From Flavobacteriaceae bacterium YJPT1-3 (GTDB lineage: Bacteria > Bacteroidota > Bacteroidia > Flavobacteriales > Flavobacteriaceae), in NCBI GenBank assembly GCA_029866965.1, contig CP123444.1:1219501-1283500 (forward strand): a stretch of 64,000 bases of DNA. The letters are read 5' to 3'. Of the stretch, positions 9,467-18,059 are shown piece after piece. The position numbers and the translations under genes are program-made. The notes beneath the pieces are model-generated. The model made no database searches. It had not been told where the DNA came from and saw only the letters and a list, made by a program, of their open reading frames with translations. The stretch's first letter is position 1, and every line of letters begins with the position of its first letter.

Positions 9467-10297
9467 TTGAAACGCACAGGATCAGTAGTATTCCTCCTAT
9501 TCTTAACACTGATCATCTTTACCAGTTGTGAGGAAGAAACCACAGTACCCAATGATGATTTGTTAGCGAGTGGTATAGTTACCCTTGATAAAGCAACAGC
9601 TATGGACGACCTTTTACTGCCGGCAGGAACTAAAATTCAAACGGTGTCTGAGGGGCAGATCAAGGTAGAGCTGCCAGGAAAGTATCAATTCCTGCTCTAC
9701 GATGAAGAAGAGGGCGTTAGTTTTTCGCGCTTTGGTAGTTATTCCTATACCTGCTCAGGTCAAAATAGCTGTAAAGTATTCTACACTTCGAAGGCAGGTT
9801 ACGGCTGTTTACAGAATAACTGCTCTGGCAAATGTACAGGGGAATCAGCAGGGGTTGGCGCCAAGCAAATAGCTTATGGAATCATCAATAATGAATCCAA
9901 AGAGCTACTGGGTGAAAACTTCACTCCAGCAGGGAATTTGACCCATAAAGGCCATGAGCTATTCTTAGAATATGTTGCTCGTGAGAAGCTGGTTGAATTT
10001 TTCGATATAGCGTATGCCAGCAGTTCCTTTAAAAATGCGGAAGAGTTGATTGCCAGGGAGGGAGAGCAAAGTACGACTCGAGTGGTTTTGCAATACAAAG
10101 GCATCGCATTTGCTGCCGTAGTGCCGAACTTCGACCAGGAAAAAGATTTTCAAATCGTTAATTTTAAGAGCGGATCGACCGTTAACTGTTCCGGGAGCAA
10201 GGGATGCAGCTGCAAACAGGGCAAGAAGTGTTTTCTTGGAAATTGTGTGTATTTCTGTGATGGGTGTACTACCTGCACCTTAAGCGTTAATGAGTGA
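9467..10297 (+). CDS. Unrecognised Cys-rich lipoprotein with duplicated cysteine motif
   Basis: A 276-residue protein I cannot assign to a family. The N-terminus MKRTGSVVFLLFLTLIIFTSC is a lipoprotein signal with the lipidated Cys at 21. It then holds 13 further Cys in two clusters: 96, 102, 114, 119, 123 and 241, 247, 249, 255, 260, 264, 267, 270. Both clusters share C-S-G-x3-C and later C-x4-C-x3-C, which looks like a duplicated disulfide or metal-binding unit. The only start giving the signal peptide is TTG at 9467; no ATG or GTG precedes it in frame. It lies downstream of the TonB/DUF5689 genes, so a surface role with them is possible. Confidence 0.7.
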   Translation: MKRTGSVVFLLFLTLIIFTSCEEETTVPNDDLLASGIVTLDKATAMDDLLLPAGTKIQTVSEGQIKVELPGKYQFLLYDEEEGVSFSRFGSYSYTCSGQNSCKVFYTSKAGYGCLQNNCSGKCTGESAGVGAKQIAYGIINNESKELLGENFTPAGNLTHKGHELFLEYVAREKLVEFFDIAYASSSFKNAEELIAREGEQSTTRVVLQYKGIAFAAVVPNFDQEKDFQIVNFKSGSTVNCSGSKGCSCKQGKKCFLGNCVYFCDGCTTCTLSVNE

Positions 10298-10475
10298 CAA
10301 AAACAGCTATATCATCCTTCCTAGGGCTGAAGCGCGCCCAGTATAGTTCTGTGTTCATTAATCGTTGAATAACCTTTTGTATCTAAGAATTTTATCAGAC
10401 TTGGGCGCTCTTTGGATTTCTTCAAACCGCAATAATTTAATGAAGTACTAAAGACAGGATCGTAGAGGAAGGTCG

Positions 10476-11429
10476 CTAACTGAGCTCCTGACGAAAAAGA
10501 ACGAATACCGGAAAATGGTCACTAGCGCCCCCTAAGTACTCAAGGCCGGCATAGGTCCGAAACGGATTGCCCTTGTATTTACCTTCGTATTCCTGAAGTG
10601 GTTTGGGATTGTAAACGTCGGCTTCTTGAAAGTGCAAAGGATTGGCGTAAGGCTTCATCCAATGTTTAGATAGCAGAATTTGATCGAATAGATGCCAGGT
10701 AAAACGGTGATTTAAACTACCCTCATAACGGGTGAGTAACAAGTCCATCGGGTTATAGAGGTCAGTACCCAATAAGTGCTGTACGCTCTCGCTTTGCGGA
10801 TTATCATTAAAATCACCCATGATCAATAGTCGAGGATCCGGATCAGCCTGCTGTATCGCATTCATGATCTCGCGATTTCGATGGGCGGCCTGCATACGTT
10901 TGTGCTTAGTCTCTTCTTCCCCAGCCCGTCTGGAAGGCCAATGATTGATCAACAGATGCACTTTCATCCCGAAAAGATTTCCATGCACGTAAAGAATGTC
11001 TCGTGTATAATCCCGCTCTCCGGTCTCATTGTGAAGGAGTAGAGGATAACTTGTACTGCTGATCAATTCAAAAGCCGATCTGCGATAAAGTAAAGCACAA
11101 TCGATACCGCGTTCGTCTGGGGAGTCATAATGGACAGGCTCATAATCGTACTTAGTTAAAGAAGCAGTTTTAAGTAGGTCTTGGAGTACCCTTTTGTTCT
11201 CAACCTCCGCCAATCCAATAAGTGCGGGTGGGCGTCCTGCTTCAGCATAACCAATTTGAGTTAGCGTACGAGCGATCATATTCAATTTCATCTGGTAGCG
11301 ATACTCGTTCCAGCTCAGTGAACCTTCTGGCGTAAAATCGTCGTCCAGTGTATCCGGATCATCCTTGGTGTCAAAGAGATTTTCCAGATTATAAAAAGCC
11401 ACCGTAAATCGGTTATGTTTACCGTTCAT
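10476..11429 (-). CDS. Endonuclease/exonuclease/phosphatase family protein, leaderless paralogue
   Basis: A 317-residue EEP-fold phosphodiesterase, clearly paralogous to the protein at 3924-4970 along its whole length: AFYNLENLFD, GLAEVENKRVLQDL, DSPDERGID, NHWPSRRAGEE, GDFNDNPQ and a C-terminal SDHFPVF. Unlike that copy it starts MNGKHNRFTVAFYN with no signal peptide, so it is predicted to be cytoplasmic. The ATG at 11429 is the only start ahead of the first motif. It is divergent from hflX. The pair may degrade the same substrate on both sides of the envelope. Confidence 0.85.
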   Translation of the reverse strand: MNGKHNRFTVAFYNLENLFDTKDDPDTLDDDFTPEGSLSWNEYRYQMKLNMIARTLTQIGYAEAGRPPALIGLAEVENKRVLQDLLKTASLTKYDYEPVHYDSPDERGIDCALLYRRSAFELISSTSYPLLLHNETGERDYTRDILYVHGNLFGMKVHLLINHWPSRRAGEEETKHKRMQAAHRNREIMNAIQQADPDPRLLIMGDFNDNPQSESVQHLLGTDLYNPMDLLLTRYEGSLNHRFTWHLFDQILLSKHWMKPYANPLHFQEADVYNPKPLQEYEGKYKGNPFRTYAGLEYLGGASDHFPVFVLFRQELS

Positions 11430-11499
11430 TGCGTTCGATTCAGTACGTTAACAAAGTACAAAACCGAAGGCGAACTCGCTCAACGCAAATTCTAATACT

Positions 11500-11507
11500 T
11501 ACCTTTG
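11500..11507 (+). promoter_or_regulatory. Candidate -7 promoter element of hflX
   Basis: TACCTTTG matches the Bacteroidota -7 consensus TAnnTTTG and ends seven bases before the hflX ATG, predicting a nearly leaderless mRNA. No clear -33 TTG is seen at the expected distance. Confidence 0.55.
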
Positions 11508-11513
11508 TAGTCT

Positions 11514-12743
11514 ATGATTGAGTATGAAATAACCGATTATGAAAAAGTAGTCCTGGTGGGATTGGTGACCCGCTTTCAGGATGAAGAAAAGATGGAGGAG
11601 TATCTGGATGAGCTTGAATTTCTGGCCTACACGGCCGGAGGTCAGGTGTTGAAACGGTTTACTCAGAAATTAGACGTGCCCAATCCTAAAACGTTTATCG
11701 GATCCGGTAAAATGGAAGAGCTGGCCGCCTATGTAGAACAGCATGAGGTCGGCACAGTTATTTTTGATGACGAATTGACTCCTGCTCAACAAAAGAACAT
11801 TGAACGTCTATTGCGTTGCAAGATCGTTGATCGTACCTATTTGATCCTCGATATCTTTGCGCAACGGGCTCAAACGAGTTATGCGCGTACTCAAGTTGAA
11901 TTGGCCCAATACGAATATCTACTCCCAAGACTTGCCGGACTCTGGACACACTTAGAACGGCAGCGTGGAGGTATCGGGATGCGCGGACCCGGGGAAACCG
12001 AGATCGAAACGGACCGTCGTATCGTACGGGACCGCATTGCCCTGCTTAAAAAGAAAATCAAAAAAATTGACAAGCAGCAAGAGGTGCAGCGGGGTAACCG
12101 TGGCGCTTTAGTTCGCGTGGCTTTAGTGGGCTATACCAATGTAGGGAAATCGACCTTAATGAATACCATTGCTAAAAGCGAGGTTTTTGCTGAGAATAAA
12201 CTTTTTGCTACCCTCGACACTACGGTGCGTAAAGTGGTCATTGGAAACCTGCCCTTTTTGATGAGTGATACGGTAGGATTTATCAGAAAACTGCCTACGC
12301 AATTGGTCGAGTCCTTTAAAAGCACCCTGGATGAGGTGCGCGAGGCTGATCTACTCCTTCATGTGGTCGATATTTCACACGATCAGTTTGAAGATCATAT
12401 CGACTCGGTCAATCAAATCTTAGACGAGATCGACGGGGCAGATAAGCCCACCTTGATGGTGTTCAATAAGATAGATGCCTACGAACCCAAGCCCTACGAT
12501 GAGGAAGACCTGATGGAAGAGCGTACTTCTGAACACTTTACCCTGGAGGAATGGCAAAAAACCTGGATGGCGAGAGCCAACGGTGATGCGATCTTTATTT
12601 CCGCCTTGAACAAAGATAATCTGGAAGCCTTCCGAAAGAAAGTCTACGAGCGCGTTCGCGAAATTCACGTGACCCGCTTTCCCTACAATAATTTCCTTTA
12701 TCCGGAATACGAAGATTCCGGACTTCCTGAAGTAGAAGAATAA
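11514..12743 (+). CDS. hflX: Ribosome-associated GTPase HflX
   Basis: A 409-residue HflX-family GTPase that binds the large ribosomal subunit and helps split or rescue stalled ribosomes under stress. The N-terminal HflX domain includes NPKTFIGSGK and FDDELTPAQQKN; a linker holds the family signature RGGIGMRGPGETEIE; the G domain has G1 GYTNVGKST (about 204-212), G3 DTVGF (about 250) and G4 NKID (about 318). Length is typical. It is transcribed alone, with a TACCTTTG -7 element upstream and a strong bidirectional terminator downstream. Confidence 0.95.
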   Translation: MIEYEITDYEKVVLVGLVTRFQDEEKMEEYLDELEFLAYTAGGQVLKRFTQKLDVPNPKTFIGSGKMEELAAYVEQHEVGTVIFDDELTPAQQKNIERLLRCKIVDRTYLILDIFAQRAQTSYARTQVELAQYEYLLPRLAGLWTHLERQRGGIGMRGPGETEIETDRRIVRDRIALLKKKIKKIDKQQEVQRGNRGALVRVALVGYTNVGKSTLMNTIAKSEVFAENKLFATLDTTVRKVVIGNLPFLMSDTVGFIRKLPTQLVESFKSTLDEVREADLLLHVVDISHDQFEDHIDSVNQILDEIDGADKPTLMVFNKIDAYEPKPYDEEDLMEERTSEHFTLEEWQKTWMARANGDAIFISALNKDNLEAFRKKVYERVREIHVTRFPYNNFLYPEYEDSGLPEVEE

Positions 12744-12776
12744 AAAAAATCCCCGAAGAGAACTCGGGGATTTTTT
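12744..12776. terminator. Bidirectional Rho-independent terminator between hflX and the DUF3078 gene
   Basis: An A-run plus TCCCCGA (12750-12756), a 7-base loop and TCGGGGA followed by a T-run form a symmetrical hairpin flanked by A- and T-runs. It can end transcription from hflX on the plus strand and from the DUF3078 gene on the minus strand. Confidence 0.9.
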
Positions 12777-12793
12777 AGGAGCTGTTTCGTGAT

Positions 12794-13729
12794 TTAGAAG
12801 GAATAATTCAAGCCCAATAACCAGTAAGTCTGCACTTCGTTGTCTATGCTGTCAAAAGTAGCATCAGGCATTGGTTCTGCAGCAATGTTTCTGGCAAAGT
12901 CTAAAGCCTCTTGCTTATTGCTGCGTAATCCAAATTCGAAACCGACCCCGATATTCTTCCAGAATGTATAGCCAAAACTATTGATCCAGGTAAAATTGGA
13001 AAGGTCTGAGCTTTCATAGCTTTGGAAGGTGGAGAAATTGGATTTAAAGTTGATCGCCCCAATTTTCCGGGTGTAATCAGCAACAATTTTAGCCCCTGCC
13101 GAAGACTCATAGATGTCTTCCTGATCACTGAACACGAAGTTGTAGTTCAAGGGATGAACCACCACAACCAAATTGGGAATGGGAGTCCAGGTGGCACCCA
13201 CACCCACATCCAAATAACCGGGATCATTAAAATTGTTTAAGAGGGTGGTACGGTATTCCGCTAAGGCCGATACGGCAATGGTTTCTGTTAGTTTATAACC
13301 GTAAAGCGAAGAAATATTGAAGACATCGGTGGCTTCGCGATACCCATCGTCGTCATTGGGATTGTCTTCGTCATCAAACTTGACCCATTGCAGATTGGTA
13401 TTCAGACTATTTCTCCAGAAGAATTTTTCTTCCTGAAGATTGGCAAACGCATTCAAGGTAATCCCGATATTCCCTGAAGATACATTGGGTGTTCCCTGAG
13501 CATACCAGTTATTAAAATTAGAAATATTAAAACCTAGGGTACCAAATGCACCGTATTTCCAACCGGGTAGCGCGTCAATTTTGGCCTGAATGGCCTCCGC
13601 TCTTTTTTTGATGGCTGCTATAGAGTCGGTTTTTTCTTTTTTAGCTGCTTTGAGTTCGGCTTCGGTCTCTTGGGCATAAGACCAAACGCTGCACAGCACC
13701 AGCAGGCAAGTAAATAGGATTTTTTTCAT
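12794..13729 (-). CDS. DUF3078 domain outer-membrane-like protein
   Basis: A 311-residue exported protein: signal peptide residues 1-19 (MKKILFTCLLVLCSVWSYA), a charged helical stretch rich in Lys/Glu (about 20-50), then alternating aromatic/hydrophobic strands typical of a small beta-barrel, ending WLLGLNYSF. It matches the DUF3078 type of Bacteroidota; function unknown. In flavobacteria this gene commonly sits at the end of the suf gene string, as here, but a hairpin at 13783-13799 separates it from the DUF2480 gene. Confidence 0.8.
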   Translation of the reverse strand: MKKILFTCLLVLCSVWSYAQETEAELKAAKKEKTDSIAAIKKRAEAIQAKIDALPGWKYGAFGTLGFNISNFNNWYAQGTPNVSSGNIGITLNAFANLQEEKFFWRNSLNTNLQWVKFDDEDNPNDDDGYREATDVFNISSLYGYKLTETIAVSALAEYRTTLLNNFNDPGYLDVGVGATWTPIPNLVVVVHPLNYNFVFSDQEDIYESSAGAKIVADYTRKIGAINFKSNFSTFQSYESSDLSNFTWINSFGYTFWKNIGVGFEFGLRSNKQEALDFARNIAAEPMPDATFDSIDNEVQTYWLLGLNYSF

Positions 13730-13782
13730 AATGATGATTTGTTAGTGTTCTATAAAATTAAAAATAAGGCATAAAAATAAAC

Positions 13783-13799
13783 CTCCTTGTAAAAAGGAG
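13783..13799 (-). terminator. Possible weak terminator at the end of the suf operon
   Basis: CTCCTT (13783-13788) and AAGGAG (13794-13799) form a 6-bp stem with a 5-base loop. Read on the minus strand it is followed by GTTTATTTTTAT. It lies between the DUF2480 stop and the DUF3078 start. Confidence 0.45.
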
Positions 13800-13824
13800 C
13801 TATTAGCGACTTATAAACTTGTGA

Positions 13825-14334
13825 TTATGAGCGTTTTTTCTTGAATAGTGGAACGCTGGAACACGCTTCGCCAAAAAGGATACTTTTAGCAACCGGTTGC
13901 AATTTTTCAATGGCCATAAGATAAGCATTCTGTGGCACCGGCTTACGTGCACAGCCTTTGAGTATGACAGGAAGGTCCGTAAATGAGGCCACATCAAGAT
14001 TGGCCAGAATATCCCGGTAAATAGCGGTTTCCAGATCTTCCAGGGTACCGACAACGATCTTAGCGGCAAAGGGTTGTAAATGGGTCGCCACCAGCGAAAA
14101 GGCCCAGGCGGGTAGGATCGCTTCTTCTGAACAATACAAGGCGACATAGTTACCTTCATACGGACTCCAGTCGTGCTTTTGTAAGCTTTCGCGAAAGCTT
14201 TTTTCGATCAATATCACCCCTTCATGCAGCCATTGGGCCACATCAAGCTGCACGCGCTGTCCTTCCGGATAGAATTCTTCCAGATCAAAGGTGACCAGTT
14301 TGCTGGCCGCAACGCGATTCACAATTTCTCCCAT
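13825..14334 (-). CDS. DUF2480 family protein, suf operon
   Basis: A 169-residue soluble protein of the DUF2480 type, found in Bacteroidota beside suf genes and of unknown function. Recognisable stretches are ASKLVTFDLEEFYPEG near the N-terminus and TDLPVILKGCARKPVPQNAY. It is the last gene of the minus-strand suf string, 9 bases after the DUF59 gene. Its codons for SFRES (about residue 46-50) are supplied by a copy of the 14-bp palindrome, here extended to an 18-bp perfect palindrome. Confidence 0.8.
   Translation of the reverse strand: MGEIVNRVAASKLVTFDLEEFYPEGQRVQLDVAQWLHEGVILIEKSFRESLQKHDWSPYEGNYVALYCSEEAILPAWAFSLVATHLQPFAAKIVVGTLEDLETAIYRDILANLDVASFTDLPVILKGCARKPVPQNAYLMAIEKLQPVAKSILFGEACSSVPLFKKKRS
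14185..14198. repeat. Palindrome GCTTTCGCGAAAGC, copy 1 (exact)
   Basis: Exact 14-mer, extended to an 18-bp palindrome at 14183-14200. Inside the DUF2480 gene; reads SFRES. Confidence 0.95.
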
Positions 14335-14343
14335 GAGGTAAAT

Positions 14344-14679
14344 TTATAACAGTCCGAGTGCCAATTTAGCTTCTTCACTCATCAAATCCTGACTCCACGG
14401 TGGATCAAAGGTGATCTCGACCTCACTATCCTTAACTTCTTTGATCGATTTTACCTTGTCTTCCACTTCTTTGGGAAGGGTTTCCGCCACCGGACAGTTG
14501 GGGGTGGTGAGCGTCATCAGGATCTTGGTCTCGTAGTCTTCGTTGACGAACACGTCATAGATCAAGCCCAGCTCGTAAATATCTACCGGAATTTCCGGAT
14601 CGTAAATGGTTTTCAGTACCCGAACAATCTTTTCGCCCAGTTCTGCAGTGTCTATTGAGGTTTCTTGTTCCGTTGCCAT
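14344..14679 (-). CDS. DUF59/SufT-like iron-sulfur assembly protein
   Basis: A 111-residue protein of the DUF59 (MIP18/SufT-like) family, which takes part in maturation of Fe-S proteins. Family features are IYDPEIPVDIYELGLIY and LTTPNCPVAETLP with the conserved Cys. It lies between sufE and the DUF2480 gene with gaps of 9 bases on each side, so it is co-transcribed with the suf genes. Length is typical for the standalone domain. Confidence 0.88.
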   Translation of the reverse strand: MATEQETSIDTAELGEKIVRVLKTIYDPEIPVDIYELGLIYDVFVNEDYETKILMTLTTPNCPVAETLPKEVEDKVKSIKEVKDSEVEITFDPPWSQDLMSEEAKLALGLL

Positions 14680-14688
14680 AGTAGTATC

Positions 14689-15114
14689 TTAGTTCACCTG
14701 CGTGCGATACGCCACCGCATACAGTTTTAGTTGTTTGATCATGCTCACCAGACCATTCGCACGGGTAGGAGAAAGATGCTCTTTAAGTCCGATTTCATCA
14801 ATAAAGTGCGTATCGGCATCAATGATGTCTTGCGGATGTTGATGACTGAAAGCGCGAATCAGAATCGCGATAATTCCCTTAGTAATGATGGCATCGCTGT
14901 CTGCGGTAAAGACCACTTTATCCTCTTCCATATTGGCATGCACCCATACCTTACTTTGACAGCCCTTGATGATGTATTCATCCGTCTTGTATTGTTCATC
15001 GATCAAGGGAAGGGATTTCCCTAATTCGATCATGTATTCATAGCGCTGCATCCAGTCGTCAAACATGGAAAACTCTTCTACGATCTCTTCTTGTATCTCT
15101 TCAATTTTACTCAT
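14689..15114 (-). CDS. sufE: Cysteine desulfuration protein SufE
   Basis: A 141-residue SufE that accepts sulfur from SufS and passes it to SufBCD. The acceptor is Cys52 in IIKGCQSKVW; the flexible catalytic loop context and length fit the family. The stop is 9 bases before the DUF59 gene and its start is 3 bases after the sufS stop, indicating an operon. Confidence 0.92.
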   Translation of the reverse strand: MSKIEEIQEEIVEEFSMFDDWMQRYEYMIELGKSLPLIDEQYKTDEYIIKGCQSKVWVHANMEEDKVVFTADSDAIITKGIIAILIRAFSHQHPQDIIDADTHFIDEIGLKEHLSPTRANGLVSMIKQLKLYAVAYRTQVN

Positions 15115-15117
15115 GGT

Positions 15118-16362
15118 CTAACTTAACATATTCACCGCACGTTGAACGCCTTGCACTAACGCATCGATCTCGGCCTTGGTGTTGTAAAAGGCAAAGGAAG
15201 CGCGTACAGTTCCCGGTATTTTAAAGAAATCCATAATGGGCTGCGCACAGTGATGCCCGGTACGCACCGCAATACCCATTTTGTCCAATAAGGTTCCAAT
15301 ATCGTAGGGATGTAAATTGCCCACGTTGAATGAAATGACTGCTGTTTTTTCTGCTGCCTCCCCGTAAATCTTCAAGCCTTCAATTTTAGAAAGCTGCTCC
15401 GTTCCGTATTCCAGTAATTCCGCTTCATAGGCTGCCAACGTATCAAATCCGATCGCATTGAGATAATCAATCGCTGCTCCTGTAGCAATACCTCCGCAGA
15501 TATTGGGGGTTCCTGCTTCAAATTTATGGGGTAGGCCTGCATAGGTGGTCTTTTCGAAAGTCACCTGATCGATCATTTCGCCTCCACCTTGATAGGGCGG
15601 TAATTTTTCCAGCCAGGAAGCTTTACCGTATAGGATACCTACTCCTGTCGGGCCGCACATTTTATGGGCGGAGACCACATAAAAATCGACATCCAGGGCT
15701 TGTACATCCGCTTTGATGTGTGGAGCGGCCTGAGCCCCATCAACCAACACAGCGGCGCCTACTTCGTGAGCAGCATCAATGATTTTTTTGATCGGATTGA
15801 TGGTTCCTAAGGCATTGCTCACATGATTGACAAAGACCAGTTTGGTTTTGGGGGAAAGCGCTTTCGCGAAAGCGTCCATCTCCAACTCCCCCTTTAAAGT
15901 CATGGGGATTATTTTTAATGTGGCTCCGGTACGCTCACAAAGCATCTGCCAGGGTACAATGTTGCTGTGATGCTCCATGGCCGATAAGAGCACTTCATCG
16001 CCTTGCTGCAAAAAGTGAGTAAAACCATTAGCCACTAAGTTAATCCCGTGGGTAGTACCGGCTGTAAGAATGATTTCTTTAGGCTGAGCCGCATTAAAAT
16101 GCTTCTGTATTTTAATTCTGGCTTGTTCGTAAGCATCAGTAGCCTCTTGAGAAAGGCTGTGCACTCCACGATGGATATTGGCATTGTAACGGGAATAGTA
16201 ATCTACAATGACATCTATGACCTGCTGTGGCGTTTGTCCGGTAGCCGCATTGTCAAAATAGACCAGGGGCTGTCCGTTTACCTTGCGGTTAAGAATAGGA
16301 AAATCCCTGCGGATGGTCTCCACATCAAAGGGTGCATTCGATATCGTGCTCGTTTTCGTCAT
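15118..16362 (-). CDS. sufS: Cysteine desulfurase SufS
   Basis: A 414-residue PLP-dependent type II cysteine desulfurase. Visible are YFDNAATGQTP near the N-terminus, the PLP Lys at about 234 in VSAHKMCGPTG and the catalytic persulfide Cys at about 372 in RTGHHCAQP. The ATG at 16362 is preferred to an in-frame TTG at 16374, which overlaps the csaA-like gene. It is in the suf operon ahead of its partner sufE. AFAKA at about 164-168 is encoded by an exact copy of the 14-bp palindrome. Confidence 0.95.
   Translation of the reverse strand: MTKTSTISNAPFDVETIRRDFPILNRKVNGQPLVYFDNAATGQTPQQVIDVIVDYYSRYNANIHRGVHSLSQEATDAYEQARIKIQKHFNAAQPKEIILTAGTTHGINLVANGFTHFLQQGDEVLLSAMEHHSNIVPWQMLCERTGATLKIIPMTLKGELEMDAFAKALSPKTKLVFVNHVSNALGTINPIKKIIDAAHEVGAAVLVDGAQAAPHIKADVQALDVDFYVVSAHKMCGPTGVGILYGKASWLEKLPPYQGGGEMIDQVTFEKTTYAGLPHKFEAGTPNICGGIATGAAIDYLNAIGFDTLAAYEAELLEYGTEQLSKIEGLKIYGEAAEKTAVISFNVGNLHPYDIGTLLDKMGIAVRTGHHCAQPIMDFFKIPGTVRASFAFYNTKAEIDALVQGVQRAVNMLS
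15860..15873. repeat. Palindrome GCTTTCGCGAAAGC, copy 2 (exact)
   Basis: Exact 14-mer inside sufS, extended by one base each side to CGCTTTCGCGAAAGCG; reads AFAKA on the coding strand. Confidence 0.95.
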
Positions 16363-16366
16363 AAAT

Positions 16367-16717
16367 TCATCCAATTCTCCATCCGTTTTGAACCGGTCGC
16401 TCCGGTTGTACTAAAGTTACCGCATTGTTTTCCCCCACCACGCCCAGAACCAAACATTCGCTTTGAATCGTAGCGATTTGTTTTTTGGGAAAATTGACTA
16501 CGGCAATCACTTGTTGCCCTATAAGCGCTTCAGCTTCGTAGTAACTGGTGATTTGAGCACTGCTCTTGCGTAGGCCTAAAGGACCAAAATCAATATTCAA
16601 AATATAAGCAGGCCTATTAGCCTGTTCAAAAGCTTTGGCATTGACTACTGTTCCTACCCGCATGTCGACCTGACTGAAGGTATCCCAACTCAGCTGATCT
16701 GCAGGTGCTTCTTTCAT
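16367..16717 (-). CDS. csaA: tRNA-binding domain protein, CsaA-like
   Basis: A 116-residue standalone EMAP II/tRNA-binding OB-fold protein. DMRVGTVVNAKAF, ILNIDFGPLGLRKSSAQI and VNFPKKQI are typical of CsaA, described as a tRNA-binding or chaperone-like protein. It lies between sufD and sufS with gaps of 2 and 4 bases, so it is transcribed with the suf genes although no direct Fe-S role is known. Confidence 0.85.
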   Translation of the reverse strand: MKEAPADQLSWDTFSQVDMRVGTVVNAKAFEQANRPAYILNIDFGPLGLRKSSAQITSYYEAEALIGQQVIAVVNFPKKQIATIQSECLVLGVVGENNAVTLVQPERPVQNGWRIG

Positions 16718-16719
16718 GC

Positions 16720-18030
16720 TTATACTTCAAATCCGATATCCACCCCAATTTTCATGGCGATCAACTTGGTGATTCGCCGTTTCAATTGCGGAATACGAAC
16801 GGTTTCTAAAACGTTGTTGGCGAATGCATACATGAGCAATCCACGCGCTTCTTTCTTGCCAATACCCCGACTGCGCATGTAGAATAAAGCGTTCTCGTCT
16901 AACTGGCCAATGGTACAGCCATGGCTGCAACGTACATCATCAGCGAAGATCTCCAATTGAGGTTTGGAATTGATCGTTGCCCGGTCATCGATGAGTATGT
17001 TATTGTTGCTTTGATAGGCATTTGTTTTTTGCGCCTCTTTTTCAACCACCACCTGGCCGTTAAACACACCCGTAGACTGATCGGCAAAAATACCCTTATA
17101 GTCTTGGTGGCTTTCACAATTGGGTTCTATGTGATGCACCAGGGTGTTGTGATCTACATGTTGCTTGTCTTCAATGATGGTGACCCCATTCAGAATGGAG
17201 TTGATGTGCTCTCCTTTTTGATAAAAGCACAGGTTATTTCGCGTCAGCTTTCCGCCAAAAGAAAAAGTGTGTACAGCCACTTCACTGTTGCTGTGCTGCT
17301 CAATATGCGTATGATCCACCAGAGAGGCTGATCGATGGTCATTTTGAATTTTGTAATAGTCTACTTGCGCCCGAACTCCGGCATAGATTTCAGTCACCGA
17401 ATTGGTAAAGACCGGATTGTCGGATAAACTCTGATGACGCTCAATAATCTTGACATCAGTATTGTCTTCGGCAACGATCAGGTTTCTGGGCTGTAGCAGC
17501 AGTGCCGCCTCATTGCCGGTAGAGAAGTGGATGATCTGAATGGGCTTATCGGCCATCTTGCCCTTAGGAATATAGATGTAAGCCCCTTCTTTGGCGAAAG
17601 CCGTATTCAAAGAGGTCATCCCTGACTCTTTTGCGATCTTATTGAAATAGAGATCGATCACCGGTCGGTACTTCGACATGGTCAGGGCGCTGCTCATTAA
17701 GCAGACGTCCAGTCCGTCGTGAGTGGTTTCCGAGAGGTAGGAATTATAGATGCCATCTACAAAGACGATTTTATAGGTATCGATATCGTTAACAAAGTAC
17801 TTCTTGACATCCTTATACTCAATATCATCTTCCTTTTTTGGGAAAAGGCTATAATCGGTCTTCAGCAGACTGTTGAGGGAGGTGTATTTCCAGGCTTCCT
17901 GCTTTTTATTGGGAAACCCCAGGGTTTCAAAGCGCTTGATGGCTTGATCCCGCAGGTCGTGAATTCCCGAATCTTCCAGGCCTTCCTGAAAGACGATATG
18001 TGAGGAAACTAATTTATCTTTTAAATCCAT
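16720..18030 (-). CDS. sufD: Fe-S cluster scaffold subunit SufD
   Basis: A 436-residue SufD-type protein of the SufBCD scaffold. The family is evident in KKQEAWKYTSL near the N-terminus and DDVRCSHGCTIGQLDENALFY towards the C-terminus (beta-helix core and SufB interface). The ATG at 18030 is used; an in-frame upstream start at 18087 would overlap sufC. It lies 29 bases after the sufC stop. Confidence 0.93.
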   Translation of the reverse strand: MDLKDKLVSSHIVFQEGLEDSGIHDLRDQAIKRFETLGFPNKKQEAWKYTSLNSLLKTDYSLFPKKEDDIEYKDVKKYFVNDIDTYKIVFVDGIYNSYLSETTHDGLDVCLMSSALTMSKYRPVIDLYFNKIAKESGMTSLNTAFAKEGAYIYIPKGKMADKPIQIIHFSTGNEAALLLQPRNLIVAEDNTDVKIIERHQSLSDNPVFTNSVTEIYAGVRAQVDYYKIQNDHRSASLVDHTHIEQHSNSEVAVHTFSFGGKLTRNNLCFYQKGEHINSILNGVTIIEDKQHVDHNTLVHHIEPNCESHQDYKGIFADQSTGVFNGQVVVEKEAQKTNAYQSNNNILIDDRATINSKPQLEIFADDVRCSHGCTIGQLDENALFYMRSRGIGKKEARGLLMYAFANNVLETVRIPQLKRRITKLIAMKIGVDIGFEV

Positions 18031-18059
18031 GGTATTTCTTTTTGTAAAAGAAGGGTCAT

